Source: Pseudooceanicola nitratireducens (GTDB lineage Bacteria > Pseudomonadota > Alphaproteobacteria > Rhodobacterales > Rhodobacteraceae). From it: a stretch of 64,000 nucleotides of DNA. Numbering within the stretch: position 1 is the first letter of the stretch; the number at the start of each line of letters is the position of its first letter. The stretch spans positions 682,001 through 746,000 of the forward strand of contig NZ_FNZG01000001.1 of assembly GCF_900109195.1 (NCBI RefSeq), read 5' to 3'. The notes below the pieces were generated by a model. It did no database searches and was not told the DNA's origin. It saw only the letters and a program-made list of their open reading frames with translations. Made by a program: the position numbers and the translations under genes. This document shows positions 35,351 to 44,312 of this stretch, piece by piece.

Positions 35351-37071
35351 CCCCGCGCCCCCGCCGCATGGCGCCCGGCGATATAGCCAAAGGTCAGCGC
35401 CGGCCCCAGGTTGATGCCGCCCGCCGGGTAATGCCCGCCCATGACGCTGCGCATGTCGGTCCCTGCGGCGTAAAGCCCGGGGATCGGCGCGCCGCCTGCG
35501 TCCAGCACCCGCGCCGCACCATCGGTCTGCAGCCCGGCGAAGGTGCCGAAGCTGCCGGGGATGACCTTGACCGCGTAGAAGGGGCCGCGTTCGATCGGGG
35601 CGAGGCAGGGGTTGGGCGTGACCTCTGGATCGCCCTGAAGCCGCATGTAGGGGGTGGTACCGCGGTGGAACGCCGGGTCTTCGCCCCGCCGGGCGTGGTC
35701 ATTGAACTGCGTGACGGTTGCGGCAAGGCCTTGCGCGTCGATCCCGCAGGCCTGCGCCAGGGCCTCGATACTGCGCCCGGTCTTCAGATAGCCCGAGGCG
35801 ATCCAGGGCCGCAGCGGCAGGGGCGCGGGCCGCACGATTCCCAGCCCATAACGGCGGATAAACCGGTGATCGCAGACCAGCCAGGAGGCGACCTCCTGCC
35901 CCTCGGGGATAGCGTCGAAAAGCGCCTGGACGTAATCGTAATAGCCCAGGCCTTCGTTGCAGAACCGCCGGCCATCGGCCAGCACGCCGATCACGCCGGG
36001 TTTGCCGCGTTCGATGATATGGGGAAAGACGCCGGTGCTGCCGTCGGGCCAGTCCACGCGCGACACCGGGCACCAGGCCCCCGGCGCGGCCAGGTTTGCC
36101 GCCTGATAGCCGCCTGCTGCCTCTCCCAACCGCAGGCCATCGCCCGAGGCCTCGGGGACCGCCAGGGTGGCGTGCTGATCGGGGCGGGGAAAACTCGCCG
36201 CGCGGCGGGGCAGATCCTGGGGATAGCCGCCACAGGCCAGCACCACGCCCCGCCGGGCGCGGATGCGGCGCGGGCCCTGGGCGGTGTCCAGAACGGCTCC
36301 GGTTACGCCACCATCGCCGATCAGCTGCGCCACACCCTGGCCGGTTCGGACGACAACCCCCGCATCCAGCGCCGCGCGTAGCAGCCGTGCCACCAAAGCG
36401 TTGCCATTGCGAAGCTCCATCCCCCGTCCATGACGGGCCAGCGACCACAGGTGCCGCGCCATCCGGCGGGTCACATGCAGGGCCGAGGCGACGGATCGCG
36501 TGGCGGTCATGAAGGCGCGCAGATCCGCGCCGGCCTGAATGGTCATGCCCCAGAATGACGTCTCGCGCAGGGGGCGGCGCAGCAGCGCGATGTCCCGGCC
36601 AAGCGCCTGACCGGGATAGGGCGCGGCGATCACCGACCGGCCGCCAGTGCCCGCGCCGGGCAGATGGCCATAGGTGTCGGGGATCCGCGCGCCGCATTCA
36701 AAGGCCAGCCCCCGGTCTTCCAGAAACCCGATCATCTGCGGCGCGGCCTGCAGGAAGGCATCGACCAGCGCGGGGTCGAAGGCATTGCCCTGCACGGCCT
36801 TCAGATACTGGCGCGGGCCGGAACTGTCTTCGTCAAAGCCATGGCGACGGGCGACGGGGTTGCAGGGGGCCCAGATCCAGCCGCCGGACCAGGCGGTGGT
36901 GCCGCCGATGACGTCGGATTTCTCGGCCAGGATGACCTTCAGCCCGCCCGCAGCGGCCGCCAAAGCCGCTGCAAGCCCGGCCGCGCCCGATCCTGCCACC
37001 AGCAGGTCGCAGTGGTCGTCCCATGCCGCATCCTGCGTTGCCTGTTGAGAAAATTCCCCGGACTTGGTCAT
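35347..37071 (-). CDS. FAD-dependent dehydrogenase, FAD_binding_2 (3-ketosteroid dehydrogenase-like)
   Basis: This 574-residue flavoprotein has DLLVAGSGAAGLAAALAAAAGG at the start, GGTTAWSGGWIWAP, and the end motif GLYAAGTDMRSVMGGHYPAGGINLGPALTFGYIAGRHA. The architecture matches FAD_binding_2 proteins such as 3-oxosteroid 1-dehydrogenase and fumarate reductase-like enzymes. It catalyses C=C formation or reduction in a ring or acid. It heads the leftward operon whose promoter region carries module A of the LysR regulon, so it very likely acts in the same pathway as the TctCBA-QuiC arm. No steroid genes are close, so a steroid role is not supported. Confidence 0.9.
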   Translation of the reverse strand: MTKSGEFSQQATQDAAWDDHCDLLVAGSGAAGLAAALAAAAGGLKVILAEKSDVIGGTTAWSGGWIWAPCNPVARRHGFDEDSSGPRQYLKAVQGNAFDPALVDAFLQAAPQMIGFLEDRGLAFECGARIPDTYGHLPGAGTGGRSVIAAPYPGQALGRDIALLRRPLRETSFWGMTIQAGADLRAFMTATRSVASALHVTRRMARHLWSLARHGRGMELRNGNALVARLLRAALDAGVVVRTGQGVAQLIGDGGVTGAVLDTAQGPRRIRARRGVVLACGGYPQDLPRRAASFPRPDQHATLAVPEASGDGLRLGEAAGGYQAANLAAPGAWCPVSRVDWPDGSTGVFPHIIERGKPGVIGVLADGRRFCNEGLGYYDYVQALFDAIPEGQEVASWLVCDHRFIRRYGLGIVRPAPLPLRPWIASGYLKTGRSIEALAQACGIDAQGLAATVTQFNDHARRGEDPAFHRGTTPYMRLQGDPEVTPNPCLAPIERGPFYAVKVIPGSFGTFAGLQTDGAARVLDAGGAPIPGLYAAGTDMRSVMGGHYPAGGINLGPALTFGYIAGRHAAGARG

Positions 37072-37126
37072 CGGCCCCTCCGCGTCTGGCCCCCTCTCCT
37101 GCGGGGAAGTGTCCGGTTGCGAGGCG

Positions 37127-37172
37127 TAACGTCAAATGCTTGTTTGCGGCTTTCGGTAACATCAGGTTAATC
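37127..37172 (-). promoter_or_regulatory. Regulatory module A of the LysR regulon
   Basis: On the minus strand (towards the FAD dehydrogenase gene) there are 17 bases containing TAACCTGATGTTA (a T-N11-A LysR box with TAAC/GTTA arms), an 18-base spacer, and ATTTGACGTTA, which includes a -35-like TTGACG. The same arrangement occurs at 38114-38159. The module ends 21 bases before the lysR start, so it should also control lysR itself. Confidence 0.8.
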
Positions 37173-37193
37173 TTGCCCAAAGGGGAGGGCCGC

Positions 37194-38102
37194 ATGAAGG
37201 AAATCACCCTGCGCCAGGTCGAGGTCATCCGAGCAGTCATGCTGCGGGGCACGATCAATGGCGCGGCCGAACTGCTGGGGGTCTCGGCCCCCGGGATCTC
37301 TCGGCTTGTGAAACATACCGAGGAAACCCTGGGCCTGCGGCTTTTCGAACGGCGCGCGGGGCTGTTTGTGCCCTCGGTCGAGGCGGGCAAGGTCTTTGAC
37401 CAGATCCGCGAGGTCTACAAGGGCGTCGAGAACCTGCAATCGGCCATCGACTCGCTTAAAAAGGGCGAAGAGGTGCAGCTGTCCTTCGCCAGCGCGCCCT
37501 CGGTCGCGCAGTTCATCGCCGCCCGCGCCCTGCGCACGATCCGCAAACGCTATCCCGACCTCTATATCGACCTGAACATCCTGAAGATCGAAGAGACGGC
37601 GGATTACCTGCTGCTGGAGCGCGGAGAGTTCGTGATCATGAGCTCTGCCGTGCACAACCCGGGCATCCAAAGCGAAAAGCTGGCCCATGGCCGCGTCGTC
37701 GCCATCTTGCCCGAAGGCCATCCCCTGGCCGCCCAAGAGGTGATTTCCGTACACGACCTGGCCAAAGAAGAAATGGTGGGCATCGACCCTTCGGACCCCT
37801 ACGGGCGCATCATCTCGCGCCCCTTCCGCGAGGCGGGGATCGACCTGCGCCACACCATGCGCGGCCGCTTTGCCCAGACCATCGTCAGCCTGGTGCGTCA
37901 CGGCATGGGCGTGGCGCTGATCGACGAATTCTCGGTGGCCGAGGTCTATATGCCCGGTGTCGTGCGCCGCCCGATTGTCGAAGAGACCTTCATCGACATC
38001 TACGCGGTGACCAAGAAGGACAGGGTGCTGTCGAACTTCGCCGAATACAGCATTGCGCAGTTCCGAAAGGAGCTGAACGAGGCCGGCAAGAACTGGGCCT
38101 GA
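37194..38102 (+). CDS. LysR-family regulator of the Tct/quinate-type block
   Basis: This 302-residue regulator has an N-terminal HTH (LRQVEVIRAVMLRGTINGAAELLGVSAPGISRLVKHTEETLGLRLFERR) and an effector domain (LSFASAPSVAQFIAARALRTI, VSLVRHGMGVALIDEF). ATG 37194 follows AGGGGAGGG. It lies between two operons reading away from it, and identical DNA modules sit on both sides. It is therefore the likely activator of both, with an inducer such as quinate, shikimate or a related ring acid. Confidence 0.93.
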   Translation: MKEITLRQVEVIRAVMLRGTINGAAELLGVSAPGISRLVKHTEETLGLRLFERRAGLFVPSVEAGKVFDQIREVYKGVENLQSAIDSLKKGEEVQLSFASAPSVAQFIAARALRTIRKRYPDLYIDLNILKIEETADYLLLERGEFVIMSSAVHNPGIQSEKLAHGRVVAILPEGHPLAAQEVISVHDLAKEEMVGIDPSDPYGRIISRPFREAGIDLRHTMRGRFAQTIVSLVRHGMGVALIDEFSVAEVYMPGVVRRPIVEETFIDIYAVTKKDRVLSNFAEYSIAQFRKELNEAGKNWA

Positions 38103-38113
38103 GCGGCTGACGC

Positions 38114-38159
38114 GATTAACCTGATGTTACGGTATGCGAAAAAGCGGTATTTGACGTTA
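38114..38159 (+). promoter_or_regulatory. Regulatory module B of the LysR regulon (tctC promoter)
   Basis: The 17 bases from 38114 include TAACCTGATGTTA (38117-38129). After an 18-base spacer comes ATTTGACGTTA (38149-38159). Both blocks and the spacer length are identical to module A; the spacer sequence is not. It lies 77 bases before the tctC start and in the orientation expected for activating tctC. Confidence 0.82.
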
Positions 38160-38236
38160 ATCTTCTGATCGTCGAAAACTTCCCGCCATGGGACGCACGG
38201 AGGATCGCGTCCAATAGCTTTAACGGGAGGAACCTC

Positions 38237-39235
38237 ATGAAGCGTTTCGTAATTGGTGCCGTTTCGGCGCTTGTCCTGGGTGCATCCGCTGCCGGTGCGG
38301 CCGACTATCCGTCCAAGGAAATCCAGGGCGTCATCCAGTGGGGGGCCGGTGGCTCTACCGATACGGTGATGCGGTCTGTCACGCCCCATGCCGAAGAGGC
38401 CCTGGGCGGCACGGTCGTCATGCAGAACATGACCGGCGGTGTCGGTGCGATCGCGCTGAACCATGTCGCGGGCCAGGCGGCCGACGGCTACACCCTGCTG
38501 ATGGGCGCGGAAAACCCGCTGCTCTACAAGGTGATGGGCCTGGGCGACAAGGACTACTCGGACTTCACGCCGATCTCGATCCTGGCACGCGGCACCCCGA
38601 TCCTGGTGGCCAACCCCGATGCCCCCTTCGACGATTATGCCGGCATGATGGCCTATATCAACGACAACCCCGGTGAACTGCGCATGGGCGCAACCGGCCC
38701 CGGCGGCCTGCCGTCGGTCGTGACCGCGATGATCAACACCGTTGAAGGCAAAATGGACGTGATTTCCGTGCCCTACGACGGCGACGGCCCGGCGCTGACC
38801 GCGCTGCAGGGTGGCGCGATCGACGTCATGCCCGCGGTTCTGGGTGCGGCCATCGAAGGCATCCGTGCCGGCAAGATGAAGCCGCTGGCGATCTTCGACG
38901 TGGCGGCCAACGACAAGCTGCCCGAGGTCCCGCCGGTCACCGACTTCAACGACGCCTACAACACTTACCTGCCCTGGGGCCCGTTCTTCGGTGTCTTCGT
39001 CAAGAAGGGCACGCCGGATGACGTGGTCGCCAAGCTGGCCGACGCCTATGCCAAGGGTGCCGAGAACCCCGCCTTTGTCGAGCTGATGGACAACCGCGGC
39101 TTCTCGATGATGGGCATTTCCGGTGCCGAGGCCGAGGCCTTCCTGTCGAAGTGGCAGCAGGGCACCACCTGGCTGCTGCAGGACGCAGGCCTGACCAAGG
39201 CATCGCCGGAAGACTTCGGCATCGCCCGCCCGTAA
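38237..39235 (+). CDS. tctC: Tripartite tricarboxylate transporter binding protein TctC
   Basis: This 332-residue exported protein has signal peptide VIGAVSALVLGASAAGA. The mature protein starts ADYPSKEIQGVIQWGAGGSTDTVMRSVTPHAEEALGG, followed by NMTGGVGAIALNHVAGQAADGYTLLMG and FGVFVKKGTPDDVVAKLADAY, all standard TctC/Bug family features. ATG 38237 follows GGGAGGA. It binds an organic acid for TctAB. The ligand is probably a ring acid used by the downstream dehydrogenase and dehydratase, not citrate. Confidence 0.94.
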   Translation: MKRFVIGAVSALVLGASAAGAADYPSKEIQGVIQWGAGGSTDTVMRSVTPHAEEALGGTVVMQNMTGGVGAIALNHVAGQAADGYTLLMGAENPLLYKVMGLGDKDYSDFTPISILARGTPILVANPDAPFDDYAGMMAYINDNPGELRMGATGPGGLPSVVTAMINTVEGKMDVISVPYDGDGPALTALQGGAIDVMPAVLGAAIEGIRAGKMKPLAIFDVAANDKLPEVPPVTDFNDAYNTYLPWGPFFGVFVKKGTPDDVVAKLADAYAKGAENPAFVELMDNRGFSMMGISGAEAEAFLSKWQQGTTWLLQDAGLTKASPEDFGIARP

Positions 39236-39321
39236 GGCGCGCAGGTCAAGGCTAAGGCACAGGTCCGGCAGCCTGCCGGACATCGGAAAAGACCGGCGCC
39301 TGACGCCACCTGAAACCAGTC

Positions 39322-39354
39322 GGCGCCGCACTTCGCACCTTGAAGTGCGGCGCC
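39322..39354 (+). terminator. Strong 13-bp hairpin between tctC and tctB
   Basis: GGCGCCGCACTTC and GAAGTGCGGCGCC are perfectly paired around a 7-base loop, followed by TTTCAG. It is the strongest hairpin in the window. Placed after the binding-protein gene, it should partially terminate or protect the tctC message. Confidence 0.75.
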
Positions 39355-39430
39355 TTTCAGTTCCGCAGCCCGGCCGCCCGATGGCGACAGGCCGATGGCG
39401 GGACCTGCGGACAACAGGGGGAGGGAACCC

Positions 39431-40000
39431 ATGAAGATCGAAACGGAACACCACGACGGCACGTCCGACGCGACGCCCGGCGGCTACGAGGGCCAGCGCC
39501 GCCCCGGAGAGCTGATCTTTGGCGCGGTCATGTTCCTGGGCAGCCTCTTCCTGGTCTTCTCGGCCTGGGGGATCGAAAACACCTTCGGGCCCAATGGCCT
39601 GTCCTCGCCCCGGGCGATCCCGCTGGCCACGACGATCGTCATGGCGATTGCCGCCGGGGTGATCCTGTTCAAGGACGCGCGCCTGCCGCGTGTCACGGGC
39701 GAGACCGTGATGAAGGACATCCTGCCGGTCAATGTCATCATCCTTGCGGTGATGCTGGTGGCCTATGGCGTGGCGCTGAAACCGATCGGGTTCCTGCCCA
39801 CCTCGGCCGTGTTCCTGATCATCGCGATCAAGCTGCTGGCCCGGCGTGGCTGGGGCTGGACGCTTCTTGTCTCTCTCGGAAGCCTCATCCTGATCTGGAT
39901 CGTCTTCCGCATCGTCTTCACCGTCCTCATCCCGGCCGGCATCGTCCCCGAGGCCGAGGTCATCCAGATGTTCCGCAGCCTCTTCCAGGGAGCCCCGTGA
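39431..40000 (+). CDS. tctB: Tripartite tricarboxylate transporter small subunit TctB
   Basis: This 189-residue membrane protein has four helices: GELIFGAVMFLGSLFLVFSAWGIE, SSPRAIPLATTIVMAIAAGVIL, ILPVNVIILAVMLVAYGVAL and a long final pair (TSAVFLIIAIKLLARRGWGWTLLVSLGSLILIWIVFRIVFTV). ATG 39431 follows GGGGGAGGGAA. The size and position between tctC and tctA confirm the call even though TctB is weakly conserved. Confidence 0.92.
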   Translation: MKIETEHHDGTSDATPGGYEGQRRPGELIFGAVMFLGSLFLVFSAWGIENTFGPNGLSSPRAIPLATTIVMAIAAGVILFKDARLPRVTGETVMKDILPVNVIILAVMLVAYGVALKPIGFLPTSAVFLIIAIKLLARRGWGWTLLVSLGSLILIWIVFRIVFTVLIPAGIVPEAEVIQMFRSLFQGAP

Positions 40001-41520
40001 TGGACGCCGTTCTTGCCTTTCTGACCGTCTTCACCCAGCCCGAGCTTCTGCTGCTTGTGGGCCTGGGCACCTTTGCCGGGGTCTACGTCGGCGCGATTCC
40101 GGGACTTTCGGTGACCATGGCGGTCTCGATCCTAATTTCCTTCACCTTTTCCTGGGATGTCTACCCGGCGATCTCGCTGATGATCGGGATCTACATGGGC
40201 GGGGTCTATGGCGGGTCGCGCACCGCGATCCTGCTGAACATCCCCGGCGCGCCCTCGGCCATTGCCACGGCGCTGGACGGCTATCCGCTGGCCAAGCGGG
40301 GCGAGGCCGGGACCGCCATCGGCGTCACCACGGTGATGTCCTTCATCGGCGGCTTCATCGGCATCGGCGTGCTGGCCGTGGCCGCGCCCTTCGTGTCGGA
40401 TTTCGCGCTGAAGTTCCAGCCGCGCGACTACATGCTGCTGGCGGTTCTGGGCATCCTTCTGGTCGGATCGCTTTCGTCCGGCAGCCTGATCAAGGGCATC
40501 TTTGCCGGTGCGCTTGGCATCGCCATCGGGGCCGTGGGCCGTGACCCGCTGACCTTTACCGAACGCTTCACCTTTGACCTGCCGCTGATGCAGGGCGGGA
40601 TCAGCTTTATCGCGGTGATGATCGGCATGTTCGGCGTCTCCGAGGCGCTGATGCAGCTGCACCACGTCAACAAGGATGCCGTGCGTCAGAAGATCAGCCG
40701 CATCGTGCCCTCGCTGAGCACCGTGAAGAAGCACCTGCCGCTGTCGCTGCAGACCTCGACCATCGGGGTGGTGATCGGCGCGCTTCCGGGCACCGGCGGG
40801 GACATCGCGGCGCTGATGGCCTATGACCACGCCAAGCGCGTGACCAAGAACCCCGAACGCCCCTTTGGCGATGGCGCCATGGAGGGCCTTGTCGCCCCGG
40901 AGACCGCCAACAATTCGGCCGTGGGCGGGGCCTTCATTCCGATGATGACCCTGGGCATTCCGGGCGATGCGGTGACCGCGATCATGATCGGCGCGCTGTT
41001 CATCCACGGGCTGAACCCCGGCCCGATGCTGATGGTCGATCAGCCCGATATGTTCTGGTTCATCGTCGGCGCGCTGGTCATGGCCAATGTCTTCATGCTG
41101 ATCTTCGGCCTGACTGGCATCAAGCTGTTCACCAAGATCGTGGAAATGCCGCGCGCCGTGCTGATCCCGCTGATCATGCTGCTGTCGATCGTGGGTGCCT
41201 ATGCGGTCAACAACTCGCTTTCGGACGTCTACTGGATGCTGGGCTTTGGCTTCTTTGGCTATTTCATGCGGCACTACGGCTATCCGCTTGGCCCCGTGAT
41301 CCTGGGCGTGATCCTGTCGCGGCTGCTGGATGACAACTGGCGCCGGGCGATCATTTCCGAACGCGAAGACCTGGGCCGGTTCTTTGGCGGCATCTTCTCC
41401 AGCCCGCTGTCGACCGTGCTGCTGATCGCCGTGATCCTGATCTTCGTGTCGCAGACGCCGCTTTGGACCCGCGCCAAGGCGCACATCCTGAAGCCGCGTA
41501 ACCAAGGGGTGCAGGGATGA
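40000..41520 (+). CDS. tctA: Tripartite tricarboxylate transporter large subunit TctA
   Basis: This 506-residue membrane protein carries the typical TctA motifs: GTFAGVYVGAIPGLSVTMAVSILISFTF, YMGGVYGGSRTAILLNIPGAPSAIATALDGYPLAKRGEAG, IGALPGTGGDIAALMAYDHAKR and VAPETANNSAVGGAFIPMMTLGIPGDAVTA. It begins at ATG 40000, sharing its first base with the tctB stop (TGATG), and ends overlapping the dehydrogenase gene (ATGA). The catabolic genes are therefore in the same message as the transporter. Confidence 0.95.
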   Translation: MDAVLAFLTVFTQPELLLLVGLGTFAGVYVGAIPGLSVTMAVSILISFTFSWDVYPAISLMIGIYMGGVYGGSRTAILLNIPGAPSAIATALDGYPLAKRGEAGTAIGVTTVMSFIGGFIGIGVLAVAAPFVSDFALKFQPRDYMLLAVLGILLVGSLSSGSLIKGIFAGALGIAIGAVGRDPLTFTERFTFDLPLMQGGISFIAVMIGMFGVSEALMQLHHVNKDAVRQKISRIVPSLSTVKKHLPLSLQTSTIGVVIGALPGTGGDIAALMAYDHAKRVTKNPERPFGDGAMEGLVAPETANNSAVGGAFIPMMTLGIPGDAVTAIMIGALFIHGLNPGPMLMVDQPDMFWFIVGALVMANVFMLIFGLTGIKLFTKIVEMPRAVLIPLIMLLSIVGAYAVNNSLSDVYWMLGFGFFGYFMRHYGYPLGPVILGVILSRLLDDNWRRAIISEREDLGRFFGGIFSSPLSTVLLIAVILIFVSQTPLWTRAKAHILKPRNQGVQG

Positions 41521-42362
41521 GCAAAGCGCTGAAACTGGGCCTGATCGGCGACAATATCGCCCGGTCCCGCGCCAATGTCCTGCACGGGCTGGCGGGGGAT
41601 CAGAACGGCGTCGCCGTGACCTATGACAGGCTGGTGCCGAAGATGATGGAAAAGGACTTTGACGGGGTCTTCGACCACTGCATCGCCACCGGCTTTGACG
41701 GCATCAACGTGACCTATCCCTACAAGGAAAAGGCCGCGCTGCGTGTCACGGTGGACGATCCCCTTGTCCGGGCCATTGGCGCGGTGAACACGGTGATCTT
41801 CCACAAGGACGGCCCCAAGGGGTTCAACACCGATCACTCGGGCTTCATGGCGGCCTATCGTGCCGTCCGGCAGGAACAGCCCACAGGCCCGGTGCTGATG
41901 ATCGGCACCGGCGGCGTCGGCAAGGCGGTGGCCTTCGGGCTGGCGGGGCTGGGCACACGCACCCTGCGCCTGGTCGACCGCGACGTCGCCAAGGCCGAGG
42001 CACTGGCCGCCGCCCTGATCGCCGTGGCCCCGGACATGGACATCTCGATCTGGATCAGCGCCGAAAAGGCGGCCGAGGGCTGCGCCGGGCTGATCAACTG
42101 CACCCCCGTCGGCATGGTCGGATACGAGGGCACGCCGCTGGATCCCGCCGCCATGGCCGGGGCCGAATGGGCCTTTGACGCGGTCTATACGCCGGTCGAC
42201 ACCCAGTTCCTTCAGGACGCCCAGGCGGCGGGCCTGTCGATCATTTCCGGGTGGGAGCTGTTCTTCTACCAGGGCGTCCACGCCTGGACGCTGTTCTCAG
42301 GTCTTTCGCTGGACGAGGCGCAGCTGCGCTCCAGCCTGCAACAAGAGGTCGCGCCCGCATGA
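41517..42362 (+). CDS. Shikimate/quinate 5-dehydrogenase (AroE-like, probably NAD-dependent)
   Basis: This 281-residue enzyme has the catalytic Lys in INVTYPYKEKA, Asp in GFNTDHSGF, NAD site GTGGVGKAVAFGLAGLG and LINCTPVGM. After the second beta strand it has LVDRD, where biosynthetic NADP enzymes have NRT; the acidic residue favours NAD and hence a catabolic quinate/shikimate dehydrogenase. It lies between tctA and the 3-dehydroshikimate dehydratase gene, overlapping both (ATGA each side). That agrees with oxidation of shikimate or a related substrate to the dehydro acid. Confidence 0.9.
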   Translation: MSKALKLGLIGDNIARSRANVLHGLAGDQNGVAVTYDRLVPKMMEKDFDGVFDHCIATGFDGINVTYPYKEKAALRVTVDDPLVRAIGAVNTVIFHKDGPKGFNTDHSGFMAAYRAVRQEQPTGPVLMIGTGGVGKAVAFGLAGLGTRTLRLVDRDVAKAEALAAALIAVAPDMDISIWISAEKAAEGCAGLINCTPVGMVGYEGTPLDPAAMAGAEWAFDAVYTPVDTQFLQDAQAAGLSIISGWELFFYQGVHAWTLFSGLSLDEAQLRSSLQQEVAPA

Positions 42363-44236
42363 AAACCGCCATCGCCACTGTCTCGATCTCAGGCACGCTG
42401 ACCGAAAAGCTGGACGCCATCGCCGAGGCCGGCTTCGACGGCATCGAGATTTTCGAACAGGATTTCGTCACCGACACCGGCAGCGCCCGCGACGTGGGCA
42501 ACCGGATCCGCGACAAGGGGCTCGAGGTCAGCCTGTTCCAGCCCTTCCGCGACTTTGAAGGTCTGCCCGAGCCCTATCGCACCAAGGCCTTCGACCGGGC
42601 CGAACGCAAGTTCGACCTGATGCAGGACCTGGGCACCGACCTGATCCTGGTCTGTTCGTCGCTGCATCCGCGTGCCCTGGGCGGCATCGACCGGGCGGCG
42701 GACGATCTGCGTGCCCTGGGCGAACGCGCCGCCGCGCGCGGGCTGCGCATCGGGTATGAGGCCCTGGCCTGGGGCCGCTATGTGAACGACCACCGCGACG
42801 CCTGGGAAATCGTGCGCCGGGCGGATCATCCGAACGTCGGGCTGATCGTCGACAGTTTCCACACCCTTGGGCGCGGGCTGGACCCGGAAACCATCCGGCG
42901 CATCCCCGGCGACAAGATCTTCTTCGTGCAGATGGCGGATGCGCCCAAGATCGACATGGATCTGCTGTATTGGTCGCGCCACTTCCGCAACATGCCGGGC
43001 GAGGGCGATCTGCCCGTCACCGACTTCATGCGCGCGGTGCTGGCGGCGGGCTATACCGGCCCCGTCAGTCTTGAGATCTTCAACGACCAGTTCCGGGGCG
43101 GCAGCCCGCGCACCATCGCGCGCGATGGCTATCGGTCGCTGATCACCCTGCTGGACGACGTGCGCCGGGCCGAGCCCGAGATCGACGTGCAATTGCCGCC
43201 GATCCCCGCCCGCCAGGACGTTCAGGGCACCGCCTTTGTCGAATTCGCCACCCGCGGGACCGAGGCCGAGACGCTGAAATCCCAGCTGACCGCCCTGGGC
43301 TTTGCCGAAACCGGCCGCCACCTGGCCAAGGCGGTCACCCTTTGGCAGCAGGGCGACATCCGCATCGTACTGAACGAGGAACAGGGCGATTTTGCCGGCA
43401 CCGCCTATAACACGCATGGCACCTCGATCTGCGATATCGGGCTGACCGTGTCGGACGCGGGCGACACGGTGGCGCGGGCCGCCGCCCTTGGCGCGAAACG
43501 CTTCAGCCAGAACCCGGCCGTCGGCCAGCTGGAAATCCCGGCGATCCGGGGCCTGGGCGGCAGCCTGCTGCACTTGCTGGACCACCGTCACGCCGACGTC
43601 TGGAAAACCGAATTCGGCGCCGGGACCGAAGGCCCCGAAGGCGCAGGCCTGCGCCGGATCGACCATATCGCCCAGACCATGACCTATGACGAAATGCTGT
43701 CCTGGTCGCTGTTCTACGGATCGCTGTTCAAGATGCACAAGGCCCCCATGGTCGACGTGATCGACCCCGACGGGCTGGTGCGGTCGCAGGCACTTGGCAC
43801 CGAAGACGGGGCCTTCCGCATCACTCTGAACGGGGCCGAGACGCACCGCACCCTGGCCGGATCCTTCCTGGCGCAAAGCTTTGGCGCGCCGGTGCAGCAC
43901 CTGGCGCTGAGCAGCGACGACATCTTTGCCAGCGCCGCGAAACTGACCGCCGCCGGGTTCGAGGCCCTGCCGATCCCCGACAACTATTATGACGACCTGG
44001 CCAGCCGTTTTGACATCGCGCCCGACATTCTGGCGGCGATGAAACGCCATCAGATCCTCTATGATGCGGACGATCACGGCACCTTCTTCCAGATGTATGG
44101 TCGTCCCGTGGTCAGCGGTTTCTTCTTCGAGATCATCCAGCGCGACGGATATCGCGGCTATGGCGCGCCGAACGCGCCCTTCCGCATCGCCGCCCAGAAA
44201 CGCCTGGGCCGCACGCGGGGGATGCCGGCGGACTGA
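42359..44236 (+). CDS. quiC: 3-Dehydroshikimate dehydratase, two-domain QuiC1 type
   Basis: This 625-residue protein has an N-terminal TIM barrel (1-~280; IATVSISGTLTEKLDAIAEAGFDGIEIFEQDF, LILVCSSLHPRAL, VGLIVDSFHTLGRG, VQMADAPK, VSLEIFNDQFRGG), the dehydratase that makes protocatechuate. A C-terminal glyoxalase/HPPD-like half follows (~300-610; RIDHIAQTM, DHGTFFQMYGRPVVSGFFFEIIQRDGY). This fusion is known for QuiC1 of pseudomonads. The start overlaps the dehydrogenase stop. No protocatechuate dioxygenase genes are in the window. Confidence 0.92.
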   Translation: MKTAIATVSISGTLTEKLDAIAEAGFDGIEIFEQDFVTDTGSARDVGNRIRDKGLEVSLFQPFRDFEGLPEPYRTKAFDRAERKFDLMQDLGTDLILVCSSLHPRALGGIDRAADDLRALGERAAARGLRIGYEALAWGRYVNDHRDAWEIVRRADHPNVGLIVDSFHTLGRGLDPETIRRIPGDKIFFVQMADAPKIDMDLLYWSRHFRNMPGEGDLPVTDFMRAVLAAGYTGPVSLEIFNDQFRGGSPRTIARDGYRSLITLLDDVRRAEPEIDVQLPPIPARQDVQGTAFVEFATRGTEAETLKSQLTALGFAETGRHLAKAVTLWQQGDIRIVLNEEQGDFAGTAYNTHGTSICDIGLTVSDAGDTVARAAALGAKRFSQNPAVGQLEIPAIRGLGGSLLHLLDHRHADVWKTEFGAGTEGPEGAGLRRIDHIAQTMTYDEMLSWSLFYGSLFKMHKAPMVDVIDPDGLVRSQALGTEDGAFRITLNGAETHRTLAGSFLAQSFGAPVQHLALSSDDIFASAAKLTAAGFEALPIPDNYYDDLASRFDIAPDILAAMKRHQILYDADDHGTFFQMYGRPVVSGFFFEIIQRDGYRGYGAPNAPFRIAAQKRLGRTRGMPAD

Positions 44237-44312
44237 CTGGACTGACGGGCCGCGACGGGCCGCGACGGGGAAGGGCGGGACCAGCGGAGGGGCAGGGGAG
44301 AGCTTGGGGGGA

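Noticed and set aside
44237-44312. Short GGGCCGCGAC tandem duplication between quiC and iclR
   Set aside because: Only two partial copies in a convergent 3' gap; too little to call a repeat element.
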